DNA of 64,000 bases from Lentibacillus populi (GCA_014642895.1 BMJD01000015.1:1-64000), one strand, 5' to 3'; positions 49,520-59,472 are shown, numbered from the stretch's first letter. Program-made: numbers and translations. Notes: a model not told the origin generated them from the sequence alone.

Positions 49520-51316
49520 ATGGAAGAGATTGTTTTAGTAAGTATCGCAGTTATTTTTGTAGTAGGTATATTTTCGCAATGGCTTGCTTGGCGGATACAA
49601 TGGCCTTCCATTGTTATCATGTCCATTGCCGGCCTACTGCTGGGACCTATTTTTGGTTTGTTCAACCCACAGGAAGCGTTGGGCGATCTATACAGCCCAT
49701 TAATTTCATTAGCCGTTGCCATCGTTTTATTTGAAGGCAGCTCCAGTCTTGATATCCGTGAGATAAAAGGAATATCCAAATCGGTCTTCCGTATTGTAAC
49801 AGGCGGAGCATTCATTGCCTGGATTGCTGGTGCACTTGCCGCCCATTTCATCGCCGGCTTAAGTTTGGAAATTTCCTTTATTATCGGCGGTTTATTTGTC
49901 GTAACAGGGCCAACTGTCATTATTCCATTATTGCGGAATGCAAAATTAAAACCAAGGATAGCAGCTGTTCTTAAATGGGAAGGTATTATTGTCGATCCCT
50001 TTGGTCCATTACTCGCACTATTTGCCTATGAAGTCATTAAAGTCCTGACGACCGATACACTGCATTTCGATTATATGCTGCATTTCTTTTTCAACGCATT
50101 CATTGCCGTCATTTTTGGTTATGTGATCGGCATGATTGTCAGCATTATGGTCAGCAAGGGAGTCTTCCCGGAATATTTAAAATCTCCCATTATACTCGCA
50201 TTTGTGCTGCTTTGTTTTACCATGGCAGAGGTTGTCATGCATGAAACAGGCATGCTCGCTGTCACAGTAATGGGATTGACACTCGCCCGAACGAAACGCT
50301 ATGTAACATCAATCGGTAATGTCAGTCATTTTGTTGAAAATATATCGGTAATGCTTACATCAACTATCTTTATCTTGCTTACGGCTTCCCTCTCAAGGGA
50401 GACGATTGCCGAAATTTTCACATTGCCAATTATCGGATTCGTGCTTGTCATGCTTTTTATTGTGCGACCGTTATCTATCTGGATCGCAACGATTGGTACC
50501 GAGCTCACGAAGGCGGAAAAAACGCTTGTCAGTTGGGTGGCGCCAAGAGGGGTTGTTGCCCTGACCGTTTCTGGATACTTTGCAGCAATTCTTCTTGATG
50601 ATGGTCATGAAGGTGCCGAAATGCTTACAACATTAACATTTGCACTCGTATTTATAACCGTATGCGCCCATGGTTTCACCTTGAGCCCAATCGCTAAAAA
50701 ACTCGAACTTGCCAACAATGCGCCACCAGGGATTCTGATTATCGGATCAAGCAGCTTTTCTATTGCACTTGCCGATTACTTGCGAAAACTTGATATCCCT
50801 GTTTTAATCAGTGATACGTCTGAAGGAAGATTACGTGGTGCGGCTGATAAAGATATTCCAACCTATCACGGACAGATTCTCGCTGAACATGCCGAGTTTG
50901 AGGTTGACCTCACACCATATGAAACGATTCTTTCCATGACAGGTGATAATGCTTATAACGCACTGGTCAGTCAATCCTATGCACCGGAGTTCGGTTACAA
51001 TAATACCTTTTCGCTTCCAAGCGGTAACATAAACAAGGACGATCCGGACGGTATAACGATTTCACTGCGAGCACATCTGTTATTTGCGGAGGATGCCATT
51101 TTTACAGAATTAAATCGAAAAATAAATACCAACTATTCGATACAATCGATAAACATCCAGGAAAAAAATAAAATAGTAAAGGACACGATTCCAGAGGATG
51201 TCACACCATTATTGATTGTAAAAGAAAACAAAACCATTCAGGTTATTACATTAAGGAAAAAATTTGTGCTTGATGTGGGGGATAAGCTTGTGGTTTTGAA
51301 GAAAGTTCAGGATTAA
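49520..51316 (+). CDS. CPA1-type Na+/H+ antiporter with C-terminal nucleotide-binding-like domain
   Basis: A 598-aa membrane antiporter. About 12-13 helices cover residues 1-395, with GLFVVTGPTVIIPLLRNAKL (about 134-153, transport-site region), EGIIVDPFGPLLAL (the acidic pair, about 163-176) and VAPRGVVALTVSGYFAA. The C-terminal 200 residues (from GILIIGSSSFSIALADYLRK, about 411) look like a TrkA-N/RCK regulatory domain in which the dinucleotide motif is altered (IIGSSSFS in place of GxGxxG). Related NhaP-type carriers expel Na+ or K+. AAAGGTG precedes the ATG. A role in salt tolerance fits the inferred halophilic host. Confidence 0.88.
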   Translation: MEEIVLVSIAVIFVVGIFSQWLAWRIQWPSIVIMSIAGLLLGPIFGLFNPQEALGDLYSPLISLAVAIVLFEGSSSLDIREIKGISKSVFRIVTGGAFIAWIAGALAAHFIAGLSLEISFIIGGLFVVTGPTVIIPLLRNAKLKPRIAAVLKWEGIIVDPFGPLLALFAYEVIKVLTTDTLHFDYMLHFFFNAFIAVIFGYVIGMIVSIMVSKGVFPEYLKSPIILAFVLLCFTMAEVVMHETGMLAVTVMGLTLARTKRYVTSIGNVSHFVENISVMLTSTIFILLTASLSRETIAEIFTLPIIGFVLVMLFIVRPLSIWIATIGTELTKAEKTLVSWVAPRGVVALTVSGYFAAILLDDGHEGAEMLTTLTFALVFITVCAHGFTLSPIAKKLELANNAPPGILIIGSSSFSIALADYLRKLDIPVLISDTSEGRLRGAADKDIPTYHGQILAEHAEFEVDLTPYETILSMTGDNAYNALVSQSYAPEFGYNNTFSLPSGNINKDDPDGITISLRAHLLFAEDAIFTELNRKINTNYSIQSINIQEKNKIVKDTIPEDVTPLLIVKENKTIQVITLRKKFVLDVGDKLVVLKKVQD

Positions 51317-51335
51317 ACAGGAAATGATTTGAGTG

Positions 51336-51383
51336 AAAAAGGAAGCCATTCGCTGTTTTAGGACAAAAGAATGGCTTCCTTTT
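51336..51383 (+). terminator. Terminator of the antiporter gene
   Basis: AAAAAGGAAGCCATTC and GAATGGCTTCCTTTT pair over about 15 bp with a 17-nt loop, about 20 nt after the stop, ending in a T run. Confidence 0.85.
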
Positions 51384-51509
51384 CAATGCCTGAACCCTCT
51401 TAGTACAAAACGGTTATTTTATCGTGAATAGTTGACTCATCACAATCATGTCGAAAAAGTATGACTGCATATCCAAGAATACTTTTTGTTTCAGGTAGTA
51501 GACTCATTG

Positions 51510-52835
51510 TCACAATAGTAAAAATGCAATGGGCGTTACGATCACTATTGTCAGGATCGTTCGTTCCACCCAAATAACGAGTAATTTCGGAATACTAACT
51601 GGTATTTCCGTCGATAAAATACAAGGAACCAGCGCGGAAAAAAATATGATGGCTGAAACGGATAAGACAGCGACCACAAATTTAGTGACAAGAGCAGCGT
51701 TCGTTACTAGCAATGCCGGTAAAAACATTTCAGCTATCTCAATTGCTGATGCTTTTGCAGCGAGTAATGGCTCCGGCAATTGAACCAGCCATGTAAACGG
51801 AAGGAAAATGTACCCAAGTATATCAAATACAGGTGTATACGTTGCTAAAACCAGCCCAAGTAACCCAACTGATAATATAGACGGCAATATCGCTGCTGTC
51901 ATAATGATTCCGTCCTTCAAATTCAGCAGTACATTTTTCAAAAGCGGTAAAGCACTTTCAGAAGCCTCCATCCCTTGCTTCCAGGCCTCCTTGAAGCGAT
52001 TTCCTTTCACCTTTTGTTCTGGTAATCCTTCACCATCATAGTATTCATCGCTCATTTTATTTAGCGGCCAAATCCGAACGGTGATAGCGGTTACAAGAAA
52101 AGTTACTACTAATGTTACCCAAAAATAAGTGTTCCATATATCCATTAACCCCAACGTTTTTGCAACGACAATCATAAATGTTGCGGAAACAGTCGAAAAT
52201 CCTGTTGCAATTATGGTTGCTTCTTTTATTGTATATTTTCCTTCTTTAAATACTTTGTTCGTAATTAGTAACCCAATCGAATAACTGCCAACGAATGATG
52301 CAACAGCGTCAATTGCGGAGCGTCCAGGTGTTTTCCAGACCGGGCGCATAATAGGCTGCACCAGTACCCCGATAAATTCAAGAAATCCATACCCTACCAA
52401 TAGTGCAAGGAATACTGCACCAATCGGAACTAATATCCCCACGGAAGTAACCAGACTGTCAAATAGGAATGGACCCATGTCCGGATCGAACAACCAACTC
52501 GGTCCAAAATCGAATACAAGCATAAATGCTACACCCATACCAATAATCTTAAAAATGGATAAACCTATGTTTACAGCGTCTTTGTTCCATGTTTTATTAA
52601 TGAACGGATATATTGCACCAAAAATGATTACAAGCAAGATGTAATATGGAATGATTGAAGGGACAGTTTCTTCAACAAATGTTACCATGTGATCTAATGG
52701 AATGGTTGAAGTCCCATTTAATGTAATAGGTATAAAAAAAGTAAATGCACCAATGGAACTGTAAATCAGAAATTTTAGGATATTTTTCCCGTTCGTACTC
52801 TCATTTTTGAGCGCAACACGTTGAGGATTTTCCAT
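51510..52835 (-). CDS. YjiH-family membrane transporter of the hut operon
   Basis: A 441-aa membrane protein with about ten hydrophobic segments and the Gate/nucleoside-recognition-type stretch SAIDAVASFVGSYSIGLLI (about residues 183-201). It continues TKEATIIATGFSTVSATFMI-like to FMIVVAKTLGL. The family has been linked to amino acid or nucleoside transport without firm evidence. As the last gene of hutGUI it is a good candidate for histidine or urocanate uptake. The ATG at 52835 has GGGAGG upstream, with a 29-nt gap to hutI. Confidence 0.82.
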   Translation of the reverse strand: MENPQRVALKNESTNGKNILKFLIYSSIGAFTFFIPITLNGTSTIPLDHMVTFVEETVPSIIPYYILLVIIFGAIYPFINKTWNKDAVNIGLSIFKIIGMGVAFMLVFDFGPSWLFDPDMGPFLFDSLVTSVGILVPIGAVFLALLVGYGFLEFIGVLVQPIMRPVWKTPGRSAIDAVASFVGSYSIGLLITNKVFKEGKYTIKEATIIATGFSTVSATFMIVVAKTLGLMDIWNTYFWVTLVVTFLVTAITVRIWPLNKMSDEYYDGEGLPEQKVKGNRFKEAWKQGMEASESALPLLKNVLLNLKDGIIMTAAILPSILSVGLLGLVLATYTPVFDILGYIFLPFTWLVQLPEPLLAAKASAIEIAEMFLPALLVTNAALVTKFVVAVLSVSAIIFFSALVPCILSTEIPVSIPKLLVIWVERTILTIVIVTPIAFLLL

Positions 52836-52864
52836 TGTAAAACCTCCCGATTCAAATTTGGTTT

Positions 52865-54139
52865 TCACTGCAGCTGTTTTTCTAAAACTACTGGATTCCC
52901 TCCTTTAACTACAGTATCAATGTGGTTCATTCCATATTTGTACGACAGCATTAAATAGTTTGGCACGTTAAAAATGGCGATATCTGCTTTTTTACCTGCC
53001 TCCAGACTTCCTACACTATCAGGACAACCAATTGCATGAGCGGCATTAATGGTCGTTGCTGTAAGAACTTCCTCAGGTGTCATGCCCATTTTCAAACAGC
53101 CCAAATTCATAATAAATTGCAGCGATAACGTTGGTGATGAACCAGGGTTTGCGTCTGTCGATAATGCAACAGGGACGCCGTTATCTATCATTTTTCTTGC
53201 CTGCGCAAACTCTGCCATTAGAAAAAATGCTGTACCTGGTAGCAGGACGCCTATCACGCCACGTTCTGCCATCTGTTTAATTCCTTCATCAGATGCCTTT
53301 AGCAAATGATCAGCTGAAATCGCCCCAACTTCTGTTGCTAATTCAGCACCTCCATAAGGCTCAATTTCATCAGCATGTATTTTAGGTATCAGACCGTGTG
53401 CCTTACCGGCATTTAATATTCTGCGTGATTGTTCCGGTGTAAACACACCACGCTCACAAAACACATCATTAAATGTTGCAAGCCCTTTTCTCGCAACTTC
53501 TGGAATCATTTCATTTACAACTCGGTCAACAAAAGTATCCGGAGTATCTCTCTCATCAACTGGAACTGCATGGGCACCCATAAAAGTAGAAACGATATCA
53601 ACTGGATGATCTTCATTTAGCTTTTTTGCAACCTCCAGCTGTTTTAACTCATGCTCCAATGACAGGCCATAACCGCTTTTTGCTTCTACCGTTGTGACAC
53701 CATATTCTAAAAAGGTGTCTAAACGCTGCTTCGATTCTTCATACAACTGATCAAAGCTGGCTTGCTTTGTTGCTTTTGTTGTCGCATGAATACCGCCCCC
53801 GGCATTCATAATTTCCATGTACGACTTGCCTTTAAGGCGCATGGCATATTCGCTTTCTCTGGTTCCTGCATGAACAAGGTGTGTATGTGGGTCAATAAGA
53901 CCTGGTGTTACAATTTTATTAGTTGCATCAATATGTTCAGCTTCTGCGATTAATTCTTGATAATCTTGCACAATAGCCTCATGTTTCGCTGCTGCTAAAA
54001 TTTTCCCATCTTTTGCAAGCAGACTTCCATTTTCAATGACATTCAGTTGACTCATATCGTCTTTTTTCGCCGGTTTATCTGAATGGCCTTTCATCGTAAT
54101 TAATTGTGCAGCATTTTTTACAAATACCAGTTGTGACAT
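52865..54139 (-). CDS. hutI: Imidazolonepropionase
   Basis: A 424-aa zinc/iron amidohydrolase, the third step of histidine degradation (imidazolonepropionate to N-formimidoylglutamate). Seen are GLIDPHTHLVHAGTRESEYA (about residues 80-99, first metal ligands), MGAHAVP (about 188-194), IHADEIEPYGGAELA (about 254-268), SADHLLK and STDANPGSSPTLSLQ (about 333-347). The length matches the family. It is 6 nt downstream of hutU. Confidence 0.95.
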   Translation of the reverse strand: MSQLVFVKNAAQLITMKGHSDKPAKKDDMSQLNVIENGSLLAKDGKILAAAKHEAIVQDYQELIAEAEHIDATNKIVTPGLIDPHTHLVHAGTRESEYAMRLKGKSYMEIMNAGGGIHATTKATKQASFDQLYEESKQRLDTFLEYGVTTVEAKSGYGLSLEHELKQLEVAKKLNEDHPVDIVSTFMGAHAVPVDERDTPDTFVDRVVNEMIPEVARKGLATFNDVFCERGVFTPEQSRRILNAGKAHGLIPKIHADEIEPYGGAELATEVGAISADHLLKASDEGIKQMAERGVIGVLLPGTAFFLMAEFAQARKMIDNGVPVALSTDANPGSSPTLSLQFIMNLGCLKMGMTPEEVLTATTINAAHAIGCPDSVGSLEAGKKADIAIFNVPNYLMLSYKYGMNHIDTVVKGGNPVVLEKQLQ

Positions 54140-54145
54140 TTCATC

Positions 54146-55819
54146 TTACTCTCCTTTATTACGTAACATTGGGATATGAACCCCTTTTTCACGTGCTGTT
54201 TTTTCCGCAAGTTCGTATCCTGCATCAACGTGCCTTGCTACACCCATTCCGGGATCCGTTGTGAGAACTCTTTCCAAACGTTCCTCCGCTTCCTTTGTTC
54301 CATCCGCAACAATTACCATCCCAGCATGAAGGGAATATCCCATTCCGACACCACCGCCATGATGGACACTAACCCAGCTGGCACCGCCAACACTATTAAT
54401 AAGAGCATTTAATATTGGCCAATCAGCAACAGCATCACTACCGTCCTTCATTGCTTCTGTCTCCCGATTCGGGGATGCAACAGAACCAGAGTCCAAATGG
54501 TCCCGGCCAATTACAATTGGTGCTTTTAATTCTCCGCTCGCTACCATATCGTTAATAATTTTGCCGAAACGGGCACGCTCCCCATATCCAAGCCAGCAAA
54601 TTCTGGATGGTAAGCCTTGAAAACTGACTTTTTCACGTGCCATACGGATCCATTTACAAAGAGACTCGTTGTAGCTAAATTCTCTTAATATCGCTTCATC
54701 CGTTTTATAGATGTCTTCCGGATCACCCGATAGTGCTACCCAACGAAATGGGCCTTTCCCTTCACAAAACTGTGGTCGGATATATGCAGGTACAAAGCCT
54801 GGGAAATCAAATGCATTTTCGACACCTTCATCTTTCGCAACCTGACGTATGTTGTTGCCATAATCAAATGTCACCGCATTCTTCTGTTGCATTTTAAGCA
54901 TAGCTCTTACATGGCGGGCTATACTCTGCTTTGATAATTTTAGGTATTTATCCGGATCGTTTTTCCGCAAATCTTCCGCTTCTTCTAATGTCATACCTGT
55001 TGGCACATAACCATTAAGCGGATCATGCGATGATGTCTGATCGGTTAATACATCTGGAATAAATCCTTTATCAATCATTTTCGGAAGTAAGTCGGCAGCA
55101 TTTCCTAATAATCCAATAGAAAGTGCTTCACCCCGTTCACGTGCTTCTTCTGCCAGTTTAATAGCTTCATCTAAGTTGTCAGTATACGTATCCAGGTATT
55201 TTGTTTCCAGCCGGCGGTTAATTCGATGCTGATCTGCTTCAATCGCAATACAAACGCCTTCATTCAAGGTAACTGCTAATGGCTGCGCTCCACCCATACC
55301 ACCAAGTCCGGCAGTTACCGTAATGGTGCCTTGCAAACTACCGTCAAAATGCTGTCGTGCACATTCCGCAAATGTTTCGTATGTTCCTTGCAATATCCCT
55401 TGACTTCCAATGTAAATCCAGCTCCCAGCCGTCATCTGTCCGTACATCATTAAACCTTTCTTATCCAATTCATTAAAATGTTCCCAATTTGCCCATGCAG
55501 GTACGAGGTTGGAATTAGCAATCAAAACCTTTGGCGCATCTTTATGAGTACGAAAGACGGCAACCGGTTTTCCTGATTGAACTAATAGTGTTTCATTATC
55601 TTCAAGTACTTTTAACTCTCTAACAATCGCATCGTAACAACCCCAATTTCTGGCGGCTTTTCCAATTCCGCCATACACCACTAATTCATCAGGATTTTCT
55701 GCAACGTCTGCATGAAGATTATTATTCAGCATACGTAAAGCTGCTTCCTGCAACCACCCTTTTGTATGAAGCTCAGTTCCGCGATATTGTTTAACCTTGT
55801 TTTTTTCTTTTATAGTCAT
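54146..55819 (-). CDS. hutU: Urocanate hydratase
   Basis: A 557-aa NAD+-dependent enzyme converting urocanate to imidazolonepropionate. It shows [20 protein letters not shown] (about residues 125-144), the NAD-binding [15 protein letters not shown] (about 171-185), the active-site [14 protein letters not shown] segment (about 409-422) and [16 protein letters not shown] (about 487-502). Length and motifs are fully typical. It lies 24 nt after hutG. GGGAGATG precedes the ATG. Confidence 0.97.
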   Translation of the reverse strand: MTIKEKNKVKQYRGTELHTKGWLQEAALRMLNNNLHADVAENPDELVVYGGIGKAARNWGCYDAIVRELKVLEDNETLLVQSGKPVAVFRTHKDAPKVLIANSNLVPAWANWEHFNELDKKGLMMYGQMTAGSWIYIGSQGILQGTYETFAECARQHFDGSLQGTITVTAGLGGMGGAQPLAVTLNEGVCIAIEADQHRINRRLETKYLDTYTDNLDEAIKLAEEARERGEALSIGLLGNAADLLPKMIDKGFIPDVLTDQTSSHDPLNGYVPTGMTLEEAEDLRKNDPDKYLKLSKQSIARHVRAMLKMQQKNAVTFDYGNNIRQVAKDEGVENAFDFPGFVPAYIRPQFCEGKGPFRWVALSGDPEDIYKTDEAILREFSYNESLCKWIRMAREKVSFQGLPSRICWLGYGERARFGKIINDMVASGELKAPIVIGRDHLDSGSVASPNRETEAMKDGSDAVADWPILNALINSVGGASWVSVHHGGGVGMGYSLHAGMVIVADGTKEAEERLERVLTTDPGMGVARHVDAGYELAEKTAREKGVHIPMLRNKGE

Positions 55820-55843
55820 CCAAACATCTCCCTTTCTTAGTCG

Positions 55844-56809
55844 TTATATCATTGCCAGCTTTTCCTTAAGACTAAAACTTTTCATAGTTTCCGCTACCAA
55901 ATAAGCAGCAAGACGTACTGTCTTATCATTCTCATCTACATTCGGATTAACCTCAGATATATCAAAACTGATGGTATTTTTTTTTGCTGCAATGTACTTT
56001 AATAAACGCTTTACAATCTTCGGGTCTAATCCTAGTGGTGATGGAGCACTTACACCTGGTGCTGCTGAAGATATGATGGAATCAGTACATAAGGTCATGA
56101 TAATGGAATCATATTTTTTTATGAATTCATCGATTTTCTCGTACGTATTTTGAATGTTATTCAGATTGATATCTTCTTCAAGGACGTATTGACAGCCAAA
56201 ATCCTTCGCAGCTTGAAACAGTGATCTGGTGTTGCCAAATTCTTGAATACCCAGGCACAAATACCCTGCCTTAACATCTTGCTCTAATATTTGTCTGAAC
56301 ATTGTTCCCGATGAGGGCAATTTATCACTCCGTAAATCGAAATGTGCATCAATATTCACAATACCTATTGTTTTATCAGCTGAAAAATATTCCCTCACCC
56401 CCAAATAATGCCCGTAAAATGTTTCATGCCCTCCACCTAGAATGATTGGTGTTTTATGATGGAGCAATAGACTATAAACCTTTTTACCGAGTTCCTCCTG
56501 AGCCTTTTCCAATTGGTCGTCTTCACAAATAACGTTTCCATAATCAATTGTTTCCATATTTCGGTTGAGATTGTACGGTAACTTTGCCAGATGTTTTCTT
56601 ATCTCATCCGGTGCTAAGCTTGCCCCAGCCCTTCCTTTATTTCTTCTTACACCTTCATCACTTGCAAAACCTATAAATCCGAACGCGGATTCACTTTGTT
56701 TTAACTTATCAATATTTTGGAGTTTAATCACTTGGTGAAAACGATAATCGGACGCATTATCACTATCAATTCTTCCACTCCAAAGATCTCCGTTTGCTAA
56801 TCTATAAAT
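55844..56809 (-). CDS. hutG: Formimidoylglutamase with a probable AUU start
   Basis: A 321-aa arginase/ureohydrolase-fold Mn2+ enzyme giving glutamate and formamide. Metal-site motifs are GGGHETFYGH, NIDAHFDLR and LCTDSIISSAAPGVSAP. The conventional GTG at 56731 has no ribosome site and would cut off YRLANGDLWSGRIDSD and DYRFHQ, N-terminal blocks typical of HutG. The frame is open back only to a TGA at 56818-56816, with no ATG, GTG or TTG before those blocks. GAGGGTGA ends 6 nt before an ATT codon at 56809, so AUU initiation is proposed, as known for infC. First gene of the hut operon, divergent from a LysR gene. Confidence 0.88.
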   Translation of the reverse strand: MYRLANGDLWSGRIDSDNASDYRFHQVIKLQNIDKLKQSESAFGFIGFASDEGVRRNKGRAGASLAPDEIRKHLAKLPYNLNRNMETIDYGNVICEDDQLEKAQEELGKKVYSLLLHHKTPIILGGGHETFYGHYLGVREYFSADKTIGIVNIDAHFDLRSDKLPSSGTMFRQILEQDVKAGYLCLGIQEFGNTRSLFQAAKDFGCQYVLEEDINLNNIQNTYEKIDEFIKKYDSIIMTLCTDSIISSAAPGVSAPSPLGLDPKIVKRLLKYIAAKKNTISFDISEVNPNVDENDKTVRLAAYLVAETMKSFSLKEKLAMI

Positions 56810-56862
56810 AGTTAATCACCCTCGCCCACCGTAAATTCAGAATTTATTCTCTTTATTTAAAA

Positions 56863-56884
56863 TTATAGTTAGTCTATACTATAA
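56863..56884. promoter_or_regulatory. LysR-type operator candidate 1
   Basis: TTATAGT, 8 nt, ACTATAA: a perfect inverted repeat of 7-nt arms midway between hutG and the LysR gene, fitting the T-N11-A form of LysR sites. Confidence 0.6.
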
Positions 56885-56911
56885 ATACAAATACATATTT
56901 ATTATATTTCG

Positions 56912-56926
56912 ATAGTTTTTGACTAT
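56912..56926. promoter_or_regulatory. LysR-type operator candidate 2
   Basis: ATAGT, 5 nt, ACTAT uses the same half-site as candidate 1, about 13 nt before the LysR start codon. Two related sites suggest activation of hut and repression of the regulator's own gene. Confidence 0.5.
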
Positions 56927-56938
56927 AGGAGGAAAAGT

Positions 56939-57844
56939 ATGGATATAAAACAATTGCAATATTTTGTTGCTATCGTGGATCAGTCAACCTTTACGAAGGC
57001 TGCTAATACACTTCATATTTCACAGCCCTCATTAAGTGCTGCAATCAAAAAGCTGGAAATGGAAGCTGGCTTTCCTTTGTTTGATAGGGCTTCCAGAAAT
57101 ATAGGAATTACAAAAGAGGGAAAAATATTATATCAGGAAGCAAAGAAACTACTGAGACATTATGAAACTGTATCCGATGAAATGCTTCGCTTAAGAGAAG
57201 AAGGCCCGCTGGAACTGTCAATCGGGCTTATTGAATCCTCCATGTTTTTTGTACCAAAAATCTTAACTGTTTTTAAACGAGAATTTTCAAATGTTCGTAT
57301 TAGTTTACTTGAAACATTAAGTCTGAGTGATGTGGAAAAGGCATTGAATAATTTCAATATTCACTTAGCCATTACAAACCAATATATTCAAAATGAGGAT
57401 ATCGAAACAATACCAATTTATAAGGAAAATTTAGTTGCACTTCTTCCTCTTGGTCATTACTTAGAAAACAAGGATTATCTGCAAATAAAAGATTTGGAAG
57501 GAGAAGTTTTTATCGTCAGCAAGGAGGGTTTCCAAACAAGAAAAGACATTTTGAATGCGTTCAAGAAATCTGGTATTAATCCGAATATTCAATTTGAGAT
57601 TGAACGATTTGAAACGGGTTGCAGTTTAGTGGAAAATAATTTGGGAATCACCATCGTTCCGGAAAATTATGTTCGATATGCTAAAAAACATGAATGTAGT
57701 ATTAAACCAATTGACAATTCTAATATCTCAAGAACGGTTTATATTGCATATGATAAAAACCGATATCTATCACCATTAGTTATGCGTTTTATATTATTAA
57801 TCAGGAGTTTTTTTGAAAATGAGATTAATCGGGAAAAACTTTAA
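56939..57844 (+). CDS. LysR-family regulator, likely of the hut operon
   Basis: A 301-aa regulator. The N-terminal helix-turn-helix (QLQYFVAIVDQSTFTKAANT, then LHISQPSLSAAIKKLE, residues about 5-40) is classic LysR; the effector domain starts near residue 88 (LSIGLIESSMFF). AGGAGG precedes the ATG by 6 nt. It is divergent from hutG and shares a region with two inverted repeats. Bacillus subtilis uses the RNA-binding HutP instead, and other bacteria use the repressor HutC, so LysR control here is a different arrangement. The inducer may be urocanate or histidine. Confidence 0.9.
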   Translation: MDIKQLQYFVAIVDQSTFTKAANTLHISQPSLSAAIKKLEMEAGFPLFDRASRNIGITKEGKILYQEAKKLLRHYETVSDEMLRLREEGPLELSIGLIESSMFFVPKILTVFKREFSNVRISLLETLSLSDVEKALNNFNIHLAITNQYIQNEDIETIPIYKENLVALLPLGHYLENKDYLQIKDLEGEVFIVSKEGFQTRKDILNAFKKSGINPNIQFEIERFETGCSLVENNLGITIVPENYVRYAKKHECSIKPIDNSNISRTVYIAYDKNRYLSPLVMRFILLIRSFFENEINREKL

Positions 57845-57977
57845 CAGATTTTTGAAAGCTTTTTAAAGATACCATTTGTGTTTAGCTATTTTCAGAGTTT
57901 GTTTCGAGTAAACTAAAATTAAAAAACAAATGATAAAAGCCCGCCACCAAAATCTCCCGGCAACAGGCTTCCGTTCA

Positions 57978-58706
57978 TTACAGCTTAATCCGCTCCCTAT
58001 ACCTATCAATCAACCGCTGATTATGCTCATCTGCTCCCTCAATGTTTCCACTTAAAAATACTGGTGGTGTAAAGCCATTTTCAGCCATCAATTTAATCGA
58101 TTCCGCAAAAATGGCATTTAGGATTGCTGCGCCTATTACCGTGGAGCTTGGTGAAAAGTTTACATCCACCTTGTCATGTGATAAAAGTGCATCGCCGACT
58201 GGTGCATGATTGTTAATAACCAGGTCCACAGCGTCATATAAATGGTCACCACTGCTATGGCGTGAGGCTTGGCTTGATGAATAGGCAATCGATGTAATCC
58301 CAATCACATAAGCACCTTGCTTTTTGGCCATACGTGCAACATCTACTGGAACAGGGTTTCTTCCTGATGTCGAAATAACAATCATGACATCCCCTTCTCG
58401 AATATCCTGTTCTTCCATAAATAGCTTAGCATAATCATTTTTTCGTTCGAATGAAGAGGAACGCACTGCACCTTCGTGAAGCATTAACGGTTCATGCAAG
58501 ATAGGGTGAATTGGTACAAGACCACCTGCACGATAGTAAACTTCTTCCGTTAAAATATGGGAATGACCGCATCCAAACAGATGGATCACGCCACCAGCTT
58601 GAATGGCGTCTGCAACCTTTTGTGCTGCTTTATACATAGCATCATGTTCGTCTTTTTCAACAACCGCTAATAAATCCGTAATTTTGCTGAAGTAATGATC
58701 AATCAT
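57978..58706 (-). CDS. SIS-domain protein (UPF0309-like)
   Basis: A 242-aa sugar-isomerase-fold protein with HLFGCGHSHILTEEVYYRAG (about residues 43-62), a phosphate-binding MIVISTSGRNPVPVDVA (about 108-124) and GITSIAYSSSQ. No HTH domain is present, so it is an enzyme or binding protein for a phosphosugar rather than a regulator. Its start overlaps the KDGP aldolase stop by 4 nt, with GGAGGGG upstream. As the last gene of an ascorbate-type PTS operon it may isomerise or deaminate a phosphorylated sugar acid. That role is inferred. Confidence 0.85.
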   Translation of the reverse strand: MIDHYFSKITDLLAVVEKDEHDAMYKAAQKVADAIQAGGVIHLFGCGHSHILTEEVYYRAGGLVPIHPILHEPLMLHEGAVRSSSFERKNDYAKLFMEEQDIREGDVMIVISTSGRNPVPVDVARMAKKQGAYVIGITSIAYSSSQASRHSSGDHLYDAVDLVINNHAPVGDALLSHDKVDVNFSPSSTVIGAAILNAIFAESIKLMAENGFTPPVFLSGNIEGADEHNQRLIDRYRERIKL

Positions 58707-59422
58707 GATAACCCCTCCACTATTCTGATAATTTCCCTTACTTTAGCTGGGATTGTCTCCCCTGTTTCTTTGTCAATGGTTGAACCGAATATATGCGGCA
58801 TAAAGAATTCAATGTTAATATCCTTTACACCCTCGATGATAGCTTTCATATTACCTGCATCGATTCCACCAGCAGGCTCAACACCACGAATCCCTTTTTT
58901 CGCTGCTAGTTTCGTTAAATAAATGAGTTCATCTATATGCTGTGTTCCTTTTACAGGCATCATCTTAATACTTTCTATTCCTAGACTTACTGCAATATCA
59001 ATGAACTCATCGACTTGTAATACGTTACCTGAATTGGCTAAACGAACTTTTCCAACCTCGCCAGTTGGTTGAACAAGTGCATTTACCAATTGCTTTGAGT
59101 TATTTTTTCCATCTAAAAAACCTTTTGCATAGGCAGCTGTTTCAAATGGTTGGTTTAAATGCCCGGGCAGCGAAGCTGATGCAATATCCAATACTTTCTT
59201 CCAATTAGCTGTATTCCCTCCGCCACCAAGACCAATGCTTACCACTTTCGCAACCGATTTAAGCTCTTTTACCTTTTTTGCTGCTTCAGCAACCGAATTA
59301 AACTTATCAGAAACAATTCCTGGCACTACATATCCAGATCCAGCTTCCATAATGTCCGCTGCATTTGCAGCATCGCTTGCCAAAAAATTAAATAAAAATT
59401 TATCAAAAAGTTTTTCTTCCAT
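58703..59422 (-). CDS. KDGP aldolase family protein (DgaF-like)
   Basis: A 239-aa TIM-barrel aldolase. It reads SDAANAADIMEAGSGYVVPG (about residues 15-34), VVSIGLGGGGN (about 63-73), ESIKMMPVKGTQHIDEL (Lys region, about 150-166) and GVEPAGGIDAGN (about 181-192). The group cleaves 2-keto-3-deoxy-6-phosphogluconate-type compounds to pyruvate and glyceraldehyde-3-phosphate; DgaF of the D-glucosaminate pathway is the known member. The usual DgaE-type dehydratase partner is not in this window. Start ATG 59422 with AAGGTGGAG upstream. It supplies the final step of the PTS operon. Confidence 0.85.
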   Translation of the reverse strand: MEEKLFDKFLFNFLASDAANAADIMEAGSGYVVPGIVSDKFNSVAEAAKKVKELKSVAKVVSIGLGGGGNTANWKKVLDIASASLPGHLNQPFETAAYAKGFLDGKNNSKQLVNALVQPTGEVGKVRLANSGNVLQVDEFIDIAVSLGIESIKMMPVKGTQHIDELIYLTKLAAKKGIRGVEPAGGIDAGNMKAIIEGVKDINIEFFMPHIFGSTIDKETGETIPAKVREIIRIVEGLS

Positions 59423-59472
59423 CCTATACTCCACCTTTTCCAACATAGCATCTTTTTTACTGCAAAGGATTC

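Noticed and set aside
49423..49920. 165-codon minus-strand frame over the start of the antiporter gene
   Set aside because: Antisense to well-conserved transmembrane helices; no start signals.
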